A DNA stretch of 64,000 bases from Oceaniglobus trochenteri (lineage in GTDB: Bacteria; Pseudomonadota; Alphaproteobacteria; Rhodobacterales; Rhodobacteraceae). The stretch's first letter is position 1. Each line of letters begins with the position of its first letter. Under the pieces are notes generated by a model, which did no database searches, was not told the origin of the DNA, and saw only the letters and a program-made list of their open reading frames with translations. Location: the NCBI RefSeq assembly GCF_020529025.1, contig NZ_JACNMM010000002.1:62001-126000 (forward strand), read 5' to 3'. The position numbers and the translations under genes were made by a program. This document shows positions 49,464-56,372 of this stretch, one piece after another.

Positions 49464-50125
49464 CCTATAGCATTCGCGACACGCAGGCCCGCTGTGCGGC
49501 GCTGGGGCATAGCCCGGGCACCATCGATGGGATGATGGGGCCGAAGACCCGAGCGGCGATCAGCGCCGCGTTGCAGGCGCGGGGCGGGCGCGGGATTGCC
49601 GACCTGTTCCACCCTTCTGGGCTGCATCGTATCCACTGGCACTGGACAGCAGGGGCCTACGGAGTGATCGACATGGAGCGCCGGGCCTACAACGAACTGA
49701 TCGACCAGGACGGCAACGTCTGGGATGGCCTGTTCCGCCCCGAGGCGCAGGCGAACTATCGCGTGGGCCATGCGGCAAGCCACACCCTCAACGCCAATAC
49801 CGGCGCCATCGGGCTGTCGGTCGATGCGATGGCCGGCGCTCAGGAGCGCCCCTTCTTCGCCGGTCGCGCGCCGGTCACCTGGCCGCAGATCAACGCGCTG
49901 TGCGAACGGACGGCCCAGCATTGCGCGATGTATGACATCCCGGTCAGCCGCTGGTCGGTTCTTTCGCACGCCGAGATCCAGCCCACTCTCGGTATCCGCC
50001 AGCGCAACAAGTGGGACATCACCTGGTTGCCCGACATGAGCGCCCCCGGCGATCCGGTGCAGATTGGCGACCGCCTGCGCGACATGGTGCGCGAGCGGAT
50101 GCAGGACGCGAGGGTGGCGGCGTGA
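49460..50125 (+). CDS. Endolysin: peptidoglycan-binding domain plus N-acetylmuramoyl-L-alanine amidase
   Basis: A 221-residue protein. Residues 1-42 (DTQARCAALGHSPGTIDGMMGPKTRAAISAAL) form a PG_binding_1 domain. The amidase_2/type-2 domain follows, with zinc-ligand histidines in HRIHWHWTAG (around H59/H61), LSHAEIQP and the closing NKWDITW aspartate region. It cleaves the amide between MurNAc and L-Ala. There is no signal peptide, so it depends on a holin. GGAGG precedes the ATG. Confidence 0.9.
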   Translation: MTYSIRDTQARCAALGHSPGTIDGMMGPKTRAAISAALQARGGRGIADLFHPSGLHRIHWHWTAGAYGVIDMERRAYNELIDQDGNVWDGLFRPEAQANYRVGHAASHTLNANTGAIGLSVDAMAGAQERPFFAGRAPVTWPQINALCERTAQHCAMYDIPVSRWSVLSHAEIQPTLGIRQRNKWDITWLPDMSAPGDPVQIGDRLRDMVRERMQDARVAA

Positions 50126-50295
50126 GCGAACTCTTCGCAGGTCTGGCGGCAAGCTGGTGCGCGGGTGCCTGCCTCGGCGCAGTGATCGCAGTGGCATCTC
50201 ACAATGGTATCTGGCCCGCCGTGTGGGCAGTGTTGATGATGGTCTGCGCGGCAATCAGTGGGGCGCTTGGCACCCTGTATTGGTGGGTGTCATGA
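50122..50295 (+). CDS. Two-span membrane protein, holin candidate
   Basis: A 57-residue GTG-started protein (MSELFAGLAASWCAGACLGA...) with two hydrophobic helices (about 3-23 and 30-55) and a very short loop. It overlaps the endolysin stop as GTGA and the next start as ATGA. Its position directly after the endolysin fits a class II holin or antiholin. Confidence 0.55.
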   Translation: MSELFAGLAASWCAGACLGAVIAVASHNGIWPAVWAVLMMVCAAISGALGTLYWWVS

Positions 50296-50573
50296 TCCGC
50301 GCCACTGTAGTGGGAAGCCTGATTGACAGCCCGGCCGGCGCAATAAAGTTCGTTGGGCCAGACGAAGAAGGTACGGGTGGCATCATGTTTAACTGCCCGT
50401 GTGGCTGTGGCTTGCGGTCATTCCTGGCCTTTGATGATGGCGTAAACCCATCGCCTCACTGGAAGTGGGATGGAAACCGCGAGCGGCCAACTCTCTCACC
50501 GTCAGTGTTCAATACCGGAATGCCCTGTCGTTGGCACGGTTGGCTCCGGCAAGGGGAGTGGGTTTCGTGCTGA
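50292..50573 (+). CDS. DUF6527-like protein
   Basis: A 93-residue protein with MFNCPCGCGLRSFLAF, a cysteine cluster that may bind zinc, and the C-terminal WHGWLRQGEWVSC. This is the pattern of DUF6527, a small protein often found in phage and mobile-element regions; function unknown. It starts by ATGA overlap and its end overlaps the i-spanin gene by 7 nt. Confidence 0.65.
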   Translation: MIRATVVGSLIDSPAGAIKFVGPDEEGTGGIMFNCPCGCGLRSFLAFDDGVNPSPHWKWDGNRERPTLSPSVFNTGMPCRWHGWLRQGEWVSC

Positions 50574-50845
50574 TCGGCACCATCAAAGACACCCTGCTCG
50601 CCGCTGCCGTCGCTGCTGCTGTGGCTGCCGCAGGCTGGGGCTGGTGGCAATCGGTCCGGGCGGATCGGGCCGAAGCCCGCGCCGCCAGTCTGTCGCTTCA
50701 GCTGGGCGCGGCACATGCGCGCCTGGCCAACATAGAAGAGGATCGGAAAAGCGATGCTGAAATCGACAAGCTATCTGACGATGATCTGCGGGTTGTTCCT
50801 GACGGCTGGTTGCTCCCCGGACCCGGAGCCGGTGGCATCTACTGA
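50567..50845 (+). CDS. Rz-like inner-membrane spanin subunit
   Basis: A 92-residue protein with GTG start and AAGGGGAG 7 nt upstream. One N-terminal membrane helix (about 9-26, LLAAAVAAAVAAAGWGW) is followed by a periplasmic coiled coil (VRADRAEARAASLSLQLGAAHARLANIEED) and a Pro/Gly-rich tail. The lipoprotein o-spanin gene starts inside it in another frame, the classic Rz/Rz1 arrangement. Together they fuse inner and outer membranes at lysis. Confidence 0.8.
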   Translation: MLIGTIKDTLLAAAVAAAVAAAGWGWWQSVRADRAEARAASLSLQLGAAHARLANIEEDRKSDAEIDKLSDDDLRVVPDGWLLPGPGAGGIY

Positions 50846-50990
50846 ACCGCTTTTCTGTGACATCGAGGAGCCGCGGCGATTTACCCAGGCCGAACTGGAC
50901 TGGCGCGCAGCCAACGCCCCCTGGAACCTGCGCCGCGATTTCAAGACGAACGCCGCGTGGGATCGCGAATGCGGATCGAAAGCACCCTAA
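50754..50990 (+). CDS. Rz1-like outer-membrane lipoprotein spanin subunit
   Basis: A 78-residue protein with a lipoprotein signal (MLKSTSYLTMICGLFLTAGC) and lipobox LTAGC with C20 as the lipidated residue. The mature part is short and includes DPEPVASTEP. Its 5' end overlaps the Rz-like gene by 92 nt in another frame, as in overlapping spanin pairs. It is the last late gene before the att site. Confidence 0.75.
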   Translation: MLKSTSYLTMICGLFLTAGCSPDPEPVASTEPLFCDIEEPRRFTQAELDWRAANAPWNLRRDFKTNAAWDRECGSKAP

Positions 50991-50995
50991 AAGAA

Positions 50996-51034
50996 AATCG
51001 TCCGACACGGATAATCTTCGGACGATTCGGTTTG
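50996..51034 (-). terminator. Phage-supplied terminator downstream of tRNA-His
   Basis: A perfect 10-bp inverted repeat (AATCGTCCGA at 50996-51005 with TCGGACGATT at 51018-51027) is followed on the minus strand by TTCTTTT. It would end the leftward tRNA-His transcript before it runs antisense into the spanin genes. Read on the plus strand it has no good T-run. Confidence 0.6.
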
Positions 51035-51086
51035 TCGGACGGAATGCCAAAATGGCACATCGTTCAGCGTTATAAATAAGGGGTGA

Positions 51087-51137
51087 GGATGGTACCACCT
51101 CCTGGTCTCGAACCAGGGACCTCTTGATCCACAATCA
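51087..51137. repeat. attR core (51 bp) inside functional tRNA-His
   Basis: This copy is identical to 11623-11673. Here the phage-borne core completes the tRNA-His gene: the 5' part (51138-51166) is host DNA and the 3' part comes from the phage attP. Confidence 0.95.
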
Positions 51138-51166
51138 AGCGCTCTAACCAACTGAGCTAAGGCGGC
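51090..51166 (-). tRNA. tRNA-His (anticodon GTG)
   Basis: A 77-nt gene on the minus strand with 3'-CCA encoded. Arms: acceptor GCCGCCT/AGGTGGT, D-arm GCTC/GAGC, anticodon stem CTTGA/TCAAG with loop TTGTGGA, and T-arm CCTGG/CCAGG. Position 1 is G paired with U72, the discriminator is A73 and no G-1:C73 is encoded. That is the derived alphaproteobacterial tRNA-His type, read by a matching divergent HisRS. It is the integration target of the prophage. Confidence 0.97.
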
Positions 51167-51250
51167 ACGAGGGTTGATTTACCGCCGGCCTTTCCGCTTT
51201 GCAAGGGGGCCATGGCATTTTTGACACCGCTTTGCGCGCCCGGCTGCCGC

Positions 51251-51739
51251 TTACAGCGTGATGGCAAAATGCTGTTCCACCACGTCCTGCCCGAAGGACC
51301 GGGTGGCGCGGCTGTCGGTCATGGTGAACCCCTCGGCGCGGTAAAGGGCACAGGCCGCGCGGTGGCTTTCGTGGGTGGCAAGGACAAGCTGGCGATACCC
51401 GGCGCTGCGGGCAAAATCCATGCAATGGTGCAGCATCCGCCGCCCCAGCCCCCTGCCCCGCGCCTGGGGGCGCAGCAGGAACAGCCGCAGCCTGGCCACG
51501 GCCGGCCTGTCCGTGGCCACGCAGAAGATCGACCCAAGGCGCGCCGGCCCCGTCCGCGCGATCCAGCCCGCCTCGCGACCGGGATCGTGGCGCGCGATGA
51601 AATCATCGAGAACCCGGGCGACCAGCGCTTCAAAGCTGGGGTCGAAGCCTTCGTCCCGGGCATAGAGCATGCCGTGCTGACGGGTCAGCCATCCGGCATC
51701 CTCGGGCAGGAAGGGGCGCAGGGTGATCGTGTCGTCCAT
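51251..51739 (-). CDS. GNAT family N-acetyltransferase
   Basis: A 162-residue acetyltransferase. Motif A is RLFLLRPQARGRGLGRRMLHHCMDFAR, with the acetyl-CoA-binding R/Q-x-x-G-x-G/A loop, followed by LVLATHESHRAACALYRAEGF. N-terminal TRQHGMLYARDEGFDPSFEALVARVLDDFI resembles the acetyltransferase half of MarR-GNAT fusions, here without the MarR part. I chose the ATG at 51739, giving MDDTITLRPF; a longer frame overlaps the next gene. Substrate unknown. First host gene beyond the prophage. Confidence 0.88.
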   Translation of the reverse strand: MDDTITLRPFLPEDAGWLTRQHGMLYARDEGFDPSFEALVARVLDDFIARHDPGREAGWIARTGPARLGSIFCVATDRPAVARLRLFLLRPQARGRGLGRRMLHHCMDFARSAGYRQLVLATHESHRAACALYRAEGFTMTDSRATRSFGQDVVEQHFAITL

Positions 51740-51818
51740 CGGGCGATGCTGCGCGCTGCACCCTTGCGGCGCAAGGGGCAAAGCGGTACTGCGGCTGGGT
51801 TCAGAACCGGAGGCACCC

Positions 51819-52016
51819 ATGGGCATCAACAGCGAAAGCGACATCGCGGCAAACCTGCAGATCGGACCGACCGACAAGGGCATGGTGCGCCTGTACGTCG
51901 AAGGCGACGGGGTGGATCTGCCGCTGGACTTCGACCCCGAGGAAGCCGAGGAAATCGCCGAGGAAATCCGCGCCGCGGCCGCCCAGGCGCGCAAGATCTC
52001 GGAAAAGGGCCGCTAG
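51819..52016 (+). CDS. Small conserved acidic protein (DUF6324-like)
   Basis: A 65-residue protein, MGINSESDIAANLQIGPTDKG, VRLYVEGDGVDLPLDFDPEEAEEIAEEIRAAAAQARK. It is a short, acidic protein of the type annotated DUF6324 in Rhodobacterales; function unknown. It converges with the mmcB gene, overlapping its 3' end by 4 nt. Confidence 0.7.
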   Translation: MGINSESDIAANLQIGPTDKGMVRLYVEGDGVDLPLDFDPEEAEEIAEEIRAAAAQARKISEKGR

Positions 52017-52471
52017 GGCCCCAGTGCCAGCCCCGGATCCCGCGCCCCGTGCCAGCGCAGGGCGGCGTGGCGGGCGAATTTCTGGATCATCACCCGGCGG
52101 CGCGCAGGCGCAAGCCGGGTTTCCGGCCCCAGGCGGATGATTTCCGCATCGTAGGGATCGGCGACGATCAACCCGGTTTCATCGGGCAGAAGCTCGGTCG
52201 GAAAACTGTCGTCCACTGCCCAGAAATACCTGTCGCACCATTCAAGGTATCCCTGCCATTTCCGGTCACCGGTGAAATCGGCGCGGCTGGACTTGCATTC
52301 GACAATCCAGATTTCCCCCTTCGGCCCCAGCGCCATCACGTCGACCCGAAGGCCGGGCGCCGGAATGAGTTCCTCCACGGTCACGAAATCGTGGCCCAGA
52401 AAGTGGCGGCAGACCCCCCGCGCCAGAAGCTGGCCGGGGCGCGGGACGGGCGAAACGGGATCATCGGTCAT
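52013..52471 (-). CDS. mmcB: MmcB-family DNA repair protein
   Basis: A 152-residue restriction-endonuclease-like protein: RVDVMALGPKGEIWIVECKSSRADFTGDRKWQGYLEWCDRYFWAV contains the D...ExK nuclease core. This is MmcB, a LexA-controlled family in alphaproteobacteria linked to repair of mitomycin-type damage. I used the ATG at 52471 (MTDDPVS) rather than a 12-residue extension. TTTGTGAACAAAGCGTAAACAAAT lies at 52480-52503; a LexA GAAC-N7-GTTC box is not obvious there. Confidence 0.85.
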   Translation of the reverse strand: MTDDPVSPVPRPGQLLARGVCRHFLGHDFVTVEELIPAPGLRVDVMALGPKGEIWIVECKSSRADFTGDRKWQGYLEWCDRYFWAVDDSFPTELLPDETGLIVADPYDAEIIRLGPETRLAPARRRVMIQKFARHAALRWHGARDPGLALGP

Positions 52472-52939
52472 GGGGCATTTTGTGAACAAAGCGTAAACAA
52501 ATATCAAGGGGAAGCTGTTGCGCCGCCTGCAGCGTCGCCCGGGGGCGCGCTCGAAACCTGCGGTTTCTCGCGCGCCATTCGAGTATTTGGAGCAAGAAAG
52601 AAACAGGGGGCGGGTTTGATCATCGCCCCTTGTCGTGAGGGCGGTGCGGGCCTATCTGTGGGTCTGCGGCGGGTTCTGGCCTTTTCGTGCCGGGGTTAAA
52701 ATCCGGTGGCCTTAATCAATTCCGAGGGAGCTGGCTCTGGCTGGATCGTGGTCCTGCTACCTGGCGCCCACCTGTATACACAGGCTCTCGGGATTTCACA
52801 CCCAGACGGCTGTGCCGGTCCCGTCGCGCCTTTCCCTTCCTTTTGCGATCTCTTGCCTGCCCGGGGCGCTGAAGTGCGCCGGGGCTTGGGTATTCGGCCT
52901 GTCCGCCCCATATTGCGGGAAGGGCCAGAGGGACAGTTG
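52472..52939. other. 468-bp intergenic region with hairpin and repeat
   Basis: Divergent promoter region between mmcB and a membrane-protein gene. An imperfect 15-bp hairpin (52544-52576, 13 of 15 paired) is followed by GAGTATTTGGAGCAAGAAAG (52581-52600), which recurs at 55341-55360. The rest shows no gene; an in-frame extension of the downstream gene to 52706 lacks support. Confidence 0.6.
52581..52602 (+). repeat. Intergenic motif copy 1 (GAGTATTT..GCAAGAAAG)
   Basis: It matches 55341-55360 at 17 of 20 positions. Both copies follow a GC-rich hairpin and lie in intergenic DNA. Similar motifs are frequent between genes in Rhodobacteraceae genomes; the role is not established, possibly linked to transcript ends. 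Confidence 0.6.
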
Positions 52940-54232
52940 ATGGACAGCGAACGGGACATGAGTCGCGCCGAGGCGCAGGGGGTGCGGTATGCGCGCGAGC
53001 TTGAGGGGCACCTCGGCTGGCTGGATACCTTTTCGGGTGCGGCGTTGGGGGTGCTGGCGGCAGCATCGGGAATTTACACCTACCTTGGGGTTTCCTCGCT
53101 TCTGGACAGTGACGGCGCGCTGAGCGTCTTTGCCGCACTGGCCTATTCCATTGCCGTTTCGGTGGGGATTTTCGTGTTCTGGTCATACCTGATGCGGCTT
53201 TTGCCGGCCGTGCGCACGGCGGGCGCGCGGCTTGGGCTTCTGGGGTCGATGGTTCTGGGATCGCTGGCGATCATCGCCATGTCGTCCTGGCTGAACGCCG
53301 CGGCGCTGGCGGGGGCGGCAGCGGTGGAGCAGCATCTGGCGCGCACCGTGCAGCAGTATCAGAACGCGCTGGAGCGGGCCAATGCCATCGCCGTTTCGGC
53401 GCAGGGGCTGCAACGGGATGTCGCCCGGGTGCGCCAGAGTTTCGAGGACCTTGGCGCGCAGGAGGCCAGCGGCGATCTGTCAGGCTTTGCCGGGCGTGGC
53501 ACCGTCTTTCGCATCCTGCGCCAGAAATCCGAGGAACTGGCCGCGCTGGAAACCCAGATCGCGAGCCAGGAGCCCCTGGTGGGCGAGGCCTTCACCACCG
53601 GCAACGAGATATTGTCGCGGATGCGGTCGCTGACCGTGGAGCCGGGGCCGGTCGAAGCGCGGTCGGTCGAGTTTTCCGAGGAGGCGGTGCGCCTGGCCGG
53701 GATCATCACCCGGTTGCGCCAGCTTTCGGTGGCACCGCTGGTGGTGCGGGCGGCGTCCGACCTTTCGGCCTCGGTGGTTCTGCCGCGGCTGGACGGATCG
53801 AGCGCGGACATCCAGGCGGGGCAGCAGGCCACCATCGATTCGGTGCTGTCGCTGCTGGGCCAGCGGGCCGACACCCTGCGCGCCGCCGCCGAGGCCGTGA
53901 GCGACATGGAGCCGCCCGCCGATACCACCTATACCCCGATTTCCACCGCCGATGCCGTGATCCGCTATGCCGGGAACTTCATTCCCTCCTGGGCCGGGGC
54001 GATTGCCATCGACCTGCTGCCGGCGGTCCTGGTGTTCATCCTGATGATCACCCAGGCCGCCATCCGCTCGGGGCGCGACGGGGTGTCGATGGAACAGACC
54101 ATGACCCTGGCCGAGTTGCGCGCCGCGCTGAGTGCCGCGCGCGACGTGGAATTCGCGCTGGACCGCGCGGCACCGGAACCTGAGCCGCGCCCGCACGTCG
54201 GGCCCCAGCCCCTGCGGGACCCGGCGGAATGA
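52940..54232 (+). CDS. Multi-span membrane protein with periplasmic or cytoplasmic coiled coil
   Basis: A 430-residue protein. Three membrane helices near the N-terminus (about 32-50, 60-90 and 98-125), a long helical/coiled-coil domain (about 130-345) and a fourth membrane helix (about 355-378), then a charged tail. GGGACAG precedes the ATG at 52940. No family recognised. It overlaps the ClpP/SppA-like gene by 4 nt, so the two probably form a membrane-associated unit. Confidence 0.75.
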   Translation: MDSERDMSRAEAQGVRYARELEGHLGWLDTFSGAALGVLAAASGIYTYLGVSSLLDSDGALSVFAALAYSIAVSVGIFVFWSYLMRLLPAVRTAGARLGLLGSMVLGSLAIIAMSSWLNAAALAGAAAVEQHLARTVQQYQNALERANAIAVSAQGLQRDVARVRQSFEDLGAQEASGDLSGFAGRGTVFRILRQKSEELAALETQIASQEPLVGEAFTTGNEILSRMRSLTVEPGPVEARSVEFSEEAVRLAGIITRLRQLSVAPLVVRAASDLSASVVLPRLDGSSADIQAGQQATIDSVLSLLGQRADTLRAAAEAVSDMEPPADTTYTPISTADAVIRYAGNFIPSWAGAIAIDLLPAVLVFILMITQAAIRSGRDGVSMEQTMTLAELRAALSAARDVEFALDRAAPEPEPRPHVGPQPLRDPAE

Positions 54233-54984
54233 AACTGGCCAGCCCGTCCCCCGGCGCGATGATCAAGGGCATCCTGGGGCTGCAACTGGCCATGGCGGGG
54301 GCGATGTTCGGGGCCGACCTGCTGGAAGGCTGGCAGGGCCTTGCCCTCACCCCCAAGGCACCGCGGCTGGAGTCGCCGGTGCGCCCGGGGGATCAGACGC
54401 GCCGCTATCGCCCCGGCGAGATGCCGGACGGACCGGCCGAGCGGCCCTTTCCCCCGCCCACGGACATGCCCGAGCGGTTGCAGTTTCAGCCCGCCGGCGC
54501 GGTTCTGCGCCTGACGGGGGCGATTGCCGAGGGGGACGGCGCGCGCTTTGCACGGTGGCTGGCCGAGACCGAGGCGCCACCAATGACCGTTTCGCTGAAC
54601 AGCCCCGGTGGATCGGTCGCCGATGCGCTGGAGATCGGTCGCGCATTGCGCGAGGGCGGGTTCGACACCGAATTGACGGCGGGCGACATCTGCCTGTCGG
54701 CCTGCCCCTATATCCTGGTGGGCGGGGTGGCGCGCGTGGTGGATAATGCCGCCTATGTCGGCGTGCACCAGCACTATTTCGGCGAGAACACGGTGCAGCC
54801 GGCCTTCATGGCGGTGGAGGACATCCAGCGTGGCCAGGGCCGGGTGATGGATTACCTGGACGCCATGGGCGCCGACCCACTGCTGATGCGCCATGCCCTG
54901 GTGACGCCGCCGGATGAGATCTATGTTTTCGTGCGCGAAGAACTCGAACGTTACCGGATCGTGACGGGCGCTTCGGACAATTGA
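54229..54984 (+). CDS. ClpP/SppA-like (crotonase-fold) periplasmic protein
   Basis: A 251-residue protein with an N-terminal signal-anchor (about 10-30, AMIKGILGLQLAMAGAMFGA). The ClpP-like core shows VSLNSPGGSVADALEIGRALR and the nucleophile-region GDICLSACPYILVGGV; HQHYFG lies at the expected position of the catalytic basic residue. This is the COG3904-like group of predicted periplasmic proteases. It overlaps the upstream membrane-protein gene by ATGA. Protease activity is not proven for the group. Confidence 0.8.
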   Translation: MKLASPSPGAMIKGILGLQLAMAGAMFGADLLEGWQGLALTPKAPRLESPVRPGDQTRRYRPGEMPDGPAERPFPPPTDMPERLQFQPAGAVLRLTGAIAEGDGARFARWLAETEAPPMTVSLNSPGGSVADALEIGRALREGGFDTELTAGDICLSACPYILVGGVARVVDNAAYVGVHQHYFGENTVQPAFMAVEDIQRGQGRVMDYLDAMGADPLLMRHALVTPPDEIYVFVREELERYRIVTGASDN

Positions 54985-55238
54985 GCGGCACCGCGCCCGC
55001 CCTGGGGCGGTTCGTCGCGTTCCGCCATCAGCATCACCGCGACGCCGCACTGCACCCCGGCGAAGACGATGCCGTTGAACATGACCAGAAGGCCCACCGC
55101 CAGAATGCCCACATCGGAGGCCGCGATCAGCGACCAGAGCCTGGCGACATCGAACCAGAGCAGCAGCGCGACAAAGCCCCCCGCCCAGGCGAAGCCGATC
55201 AGGCAATTGCGGATGTAGAAGCGGGCAATCGGGGGCAT
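54951..55238 (-). CDS. Small two-span membrane protein
   Basis: A 95-residue protein, MPPIARFYIRNCLIGFAWAG, with two membrane helices (about 10-32 and 42-66) and a short polar tail. Its 3' end overlaps the convergent ClpP/SppA-like gene by 34 bp. A longer frame to 55481 runs antisense to nusB and is rejected. No known function. Confidence 0.65.
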   Translation of the reverse strand: MPPIARFYIRNCLIGFAWAGGFVALLLWFDVARLWSLIAASDVGILAVGLLVMFNGIVFAGVQCGVAVMLMAERDEPPQGGRGAAQLSEAPVTIR

Positions 55239-55340
55239 GGCGCGGCCTTTCGTCGGATTGCGGGAAAGGATAGCGCCGCGCGGCAGGTGATCAACCGGCA
55301 AATGGACGCGGGCGGCCTTGAGGGCGGGTGCCTCCGGCGG

Positions 55341-55361
55341 GAGTATTTTCGGCAAGAAAGA
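55341..55361 (+). repeat. Intergenic motif copy 2 (GAGTATTT..GCAAGAAAG)
   Basis: It follows GCCTCCGGCGG and lies 14 bp from the nusB stop. See the copy at 52581. Confidence 0.6.
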
Positions 55362-55374
55362 GGGGGCCGTGCGA

Positions 55375-55839
55375 TCAGGCGAAGGCTTCGGGGCGCGCCT
55401 CGCGGGCCATGTGATCGAGAACGCCGTTGACGAACTTCGGCTCGCGGCCATCGGGGAAAAAGGCGCGCGCCACATCGACATATTCGGTGATCGCCACCCG
55501 CGGCGGGGTTTCGCCGCCGATCAGTTCGGCGCCCGCGGCACGGAACAGGGCGCGCAGGGTCGGGTCGATCCGCGCGATGGGCCACTTGGCCACCAGCGCG
55601 CGGTTGGTCATCTGGTCGATCCGGGCCTGGTTGTTGACCGCATCATCCAGCAGGCGGCGGAAGTGGGTGACATCGCCCTCGATCATCTCGTCGCCTTCGT
55701 AGGTGGCGCCGAAACGGTGATCTTCGAATTCGGCGCGAACCTTTTCGATGGTGAGCGAGGAATGCTCCATCTGGAACAGGGCCTGCACGGCATAGAGCCG
55801 AGAGGCCGATTTCATCTGGCGTTTGGTGGGCGATTTCAT
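55375..55839 (-). CDS. nusB: Transcription antitermination factor NusB
   Basis: A 154-residue all-helical RNA-binding protein. The core ASRLYAVQALFQMEHSS, ...IDQMTNRALVAKWPIARIDPTLRALFRAAGAELIGGETPPRVAITEYVDVARAFFPDGREPKFVNGVLDHMAR is diagnostic of NusB. With NusE it binds boxA in rRNA leaders. It overlaps ribH by 4 nt, the usual ribH-nusB pairing. Confidence 0.95.
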   Translation of the reverse strand: MKSPTKRQMKSASRLYAVQALFQMEHSSLTIEKVRAEFEDHRFGATYEGDEMIEGDVTHFRRLLDDAVNNQARIDQMTNRALVAKWPIARIDPTLRALFRAAGAELIGGETPPRVAITEYVDVARAFFPDGREPKFVNGVLDHMAREARPEAFA

Positions 55840-56372
55840 GCGTTTGTCGATCCGTCGGTGTCACCGGCCACGCGATAGCTGCCGGGTTGGAACCCGATTC
55901 CCTTGGGGCTGCGGGACCATTTGCGCGACAGCGCGACAAGATGCAAGGCCGCAGCCGCCGCACCGCCGCCCTTGTTCTGTTCTCCGGCCCGCACCGCCGC
56001 CTGTTCGTGGTTTTCCACCGTCAGGATGCCGTTGCCGATGCAGCAGCCATCCAGCCCCAGCAGGGTGAGCGCGCGCGAGCTGTCGTTGCAGACGGTTTCG
56101 TAATGGGTGGTTTCGCCACGGATCACGCAACCCAGCGCGACGAACCCGTCGAAGTTGCTGGTGCGTTGCGCGATGCGGATGGCGGTGGGAATTTCCAGCG
56201 CGCCGGGCACTTCCACCAGATCGAAGGTGGCGCCCGCCCCTTCGATGCAGGCCTTGGCGCCTGCCACGAGATCGTCGGCGATGTCCTTGTAGTAGGGCGC
56301 CGCGACGACAAGAAGTTTCACCGGCGCGTCGAACGCGGGCATAGGGGGGGTGTAGTGGGCGCTGCCGGCCAT
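55836..56372 (-). CDS. ribH: 6,7-dimethyl-8-ribityllumazine synthase
   Basis: A 178-residue lumazine synthase. Conserved segments are VEVPGALEIPTAIRIAQ, FVALGCVIRGETTHYETVCNDSSRAL and GNGILTVENHEQA. It condenses 5-amino-6-ribitylamino-uracil with dihydroxybutanone phosphate. It directly abuts the ribB stop and overlaps nusB. A longer C-terminal tail (about 20 residues) than E. coli RibH. Confidence 0.95.
   Translation of the reverse strand: MAGSAHYTPPMPAFDAPVKLLVVAAPYYKDIADDLVAGAKACIEGAGATFDLVEVPGALEIPTAIRIAQRTSNFDGFVALGCVIRGETTHYETVCNDSSRALTLLGLDGCCIGNGILTVENHEQAAVRAGEQNKGGGAAAAALHLVALSRKWSRSPKGIGFQPGSYRVAGDTDGSTNA

Larger units (their letters stand above)
11623..51137. mobile_element. Temperate podovirus-like prophage integrated in tRNA-His
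   Basis: A 39.5 kb prophage bounded by a perfect 51-bp direct repeat (11623-11673 and 51087-51137) that matches the 3' part of tRNA-His. Gene order is integrase/AlpA operon (leftward), CI-like repressor, Cro-position gene, early genes, primase, ATPase, repeat-rich putative origin, then a T7-type late operon and lysis genes. All expected morphogenesis and lysis genes appear open and full length, so it may be inducible. Host genes flank it on both sides and the intact tRNA gene is at the right end. It carries no phage RNA polymerase or DNA polymerase. Confidence 0.95.

Noticed and set aside
52706-52939. 78-codon N-terminal extension of the 430-residue membrane protein
   Set aside because: No ribosome-binding site at 52706 and no conserved-looking content; the ATG at 52940 has a better context.
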